6,033 nt of DNA from an uncultured Verrucomicrobium sp. GTDB lineage: Bacteria > Verrucomicrobiota > Verrucomicrobiia > Methylacidiphilales > GAS474. The stretch spans positions 1 through 6,033 of the forward strand of contig CAISZB010000548.1 of assembly GCA_903889845.1 (NCBI GenBank), given 5' to 3'. The notes below the pieces were generated by a model. It made no database searches and had not been told where the DNA came from. It worked only from the letters and a program-made list of their open reading frames with translations. Shown piece after piece: positions 5,856 to 6,033 of the stretch; within the stretch, counting starts at the first letter, position 1, and each line of letters begins with the position of its first letter. The translations under genes were made by a program, and so were the position numbers.

Positions 5856-6033
5856 TCATGCCTCGAACGAGGTGCCGCAGCCGCAGGTCGCCTTGGCGTT
5901 CGGGTTGCGGATGCGGAACCCGGCGGCGGTGAGGCCGTCCTCGAAGTCGATCTCCGAGCCGGTCAGGAAGACGAGGCTCTTCTCGTCAACGAAGAGCTGG
6001 ACGCCGAACTGTTCCGAGGCGACGTCGCCCGGC
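5856..6033 (-). CDS. A-type Fe-S cluster carrier (IscA/SufA/ErpA, HesB-like), C-terminal part
   Basis: Only the last 58 residues are in the window; the start lies beyond 6033. They match the C-terminal half of the A-type carrier fold: FGVQLFVDEKS (strand with the conserved Asp), LTGSEIDFED, then GFRIRNPNA and the TCGCGTSF motif. That motif contributes two of the three cluster-ligand cysteines (here residues 50 and 52 of the fragment); the third lies upstream. Such proteins are small cytosolic dimers that accept a cluster or iron from the SUF or ISC scaffold and deliver it to target enzymes. Which member this is (SufA, IscA or ErpA) cannot be told from the fragment, so no symbol is given. It is the first visible gene of the set ending in sufS, which supports a role with the SUF pathway. 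Confidence 0.93.
   Translation of the reverse strand, partial: PGDVASEQFGVQLFVDEKSLVFLTGSEIDFEDGLTAAGFRIRNPNAKATCGCGTSFEA

Noticed and set aside
3846..5857. 12-base repeat AGGCCTGCCTTC at 3846-3857 and 5846-5857, exactly 2000 bases apart
   Set aside because: About one such 12-base match is expected by chance between positions of a 6 kb window, more with GC bias; the flanks do not match, so the even spacing is taken as coincidence.
5144..5932. Plus-strand open frame of 262 codons, Glu/Asp/Gly-rich, opposite the Mpv17-like gene
   Set aside because: Its composition is the mirror of a hydrophobic membrane protein on the minus strand, and it runs across a gene boundary into the Fe-S carrier.

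Overview
The window is chromosomal DNA of a high-GC bacterium (by eye about two thirds G+C, except one AT-richer gap near 1590-1790). The gene set is a single chromosomal ParB, an N-acetylglucosamine-6-phosphate deacetylase, a SUF-type cysteine desulfurase, an A-type Fe-S carrier and a bacterial Mpv17/PMP22-like membrane protein. It would fit a member of the PVC group such as Verrucomicrobia, but no marker here settles the phylum, so this is a guess of moderate to low confidence. Layout: three blocks. Block 1 (1-1587, minus strand) is a 198-residue protein with a degenerate Hint (Hedgehog/intein)-like domain, followed 34 bases later by parB. No parA is present where it would usually lie. Block 2 (1788-3816, plus strand) is nagA, then an ATGA-overlapping gene for an exported AcvB/VirJ-like alpha/beta-hydrolase-fold protein. 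That second gene carries an apparent one-base frameshift near 3120-3150, and its nucleophile serine and expected histidine appear to be replaced. Blocks 1 and 2 diverge from an AT-richer gap of about 200 bases that holds several short palindromes and presumably both promoters. Block 3 (3873-6033, minus strand) is, in transcription order, an A-type Fe-S carrier (its start lies beyond the window), a six-segment Mpv17/PMP22-family membrane protein, and sufS. The spacing is 16 bases and then a 4-base overlap, so this is very probably one transcript. Blocks 2 and 3 converge on a strong GC-rich hairpin at 3834-3856. Working together: block 3 fits Fe-S cluster biogenesis, with SufS mobilising sulfur from cysteine and the A-type protein carrying clusters or iron. 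A protein from a mostly eukaryotic (mitochondrial and peroxisomal) membrane family is inserted between them, and this is the most intriguing context in the window. Block 2 suggests amino-sugar or cell-wall recycling joined to a periplasmic protein of unclear role. Block 1 pairs chromosome segregation with an apparently non-catalytic Hint-fold protein. No RNA gene, CRISPR array, insertion sequence or parS-like 16-mer was seen.
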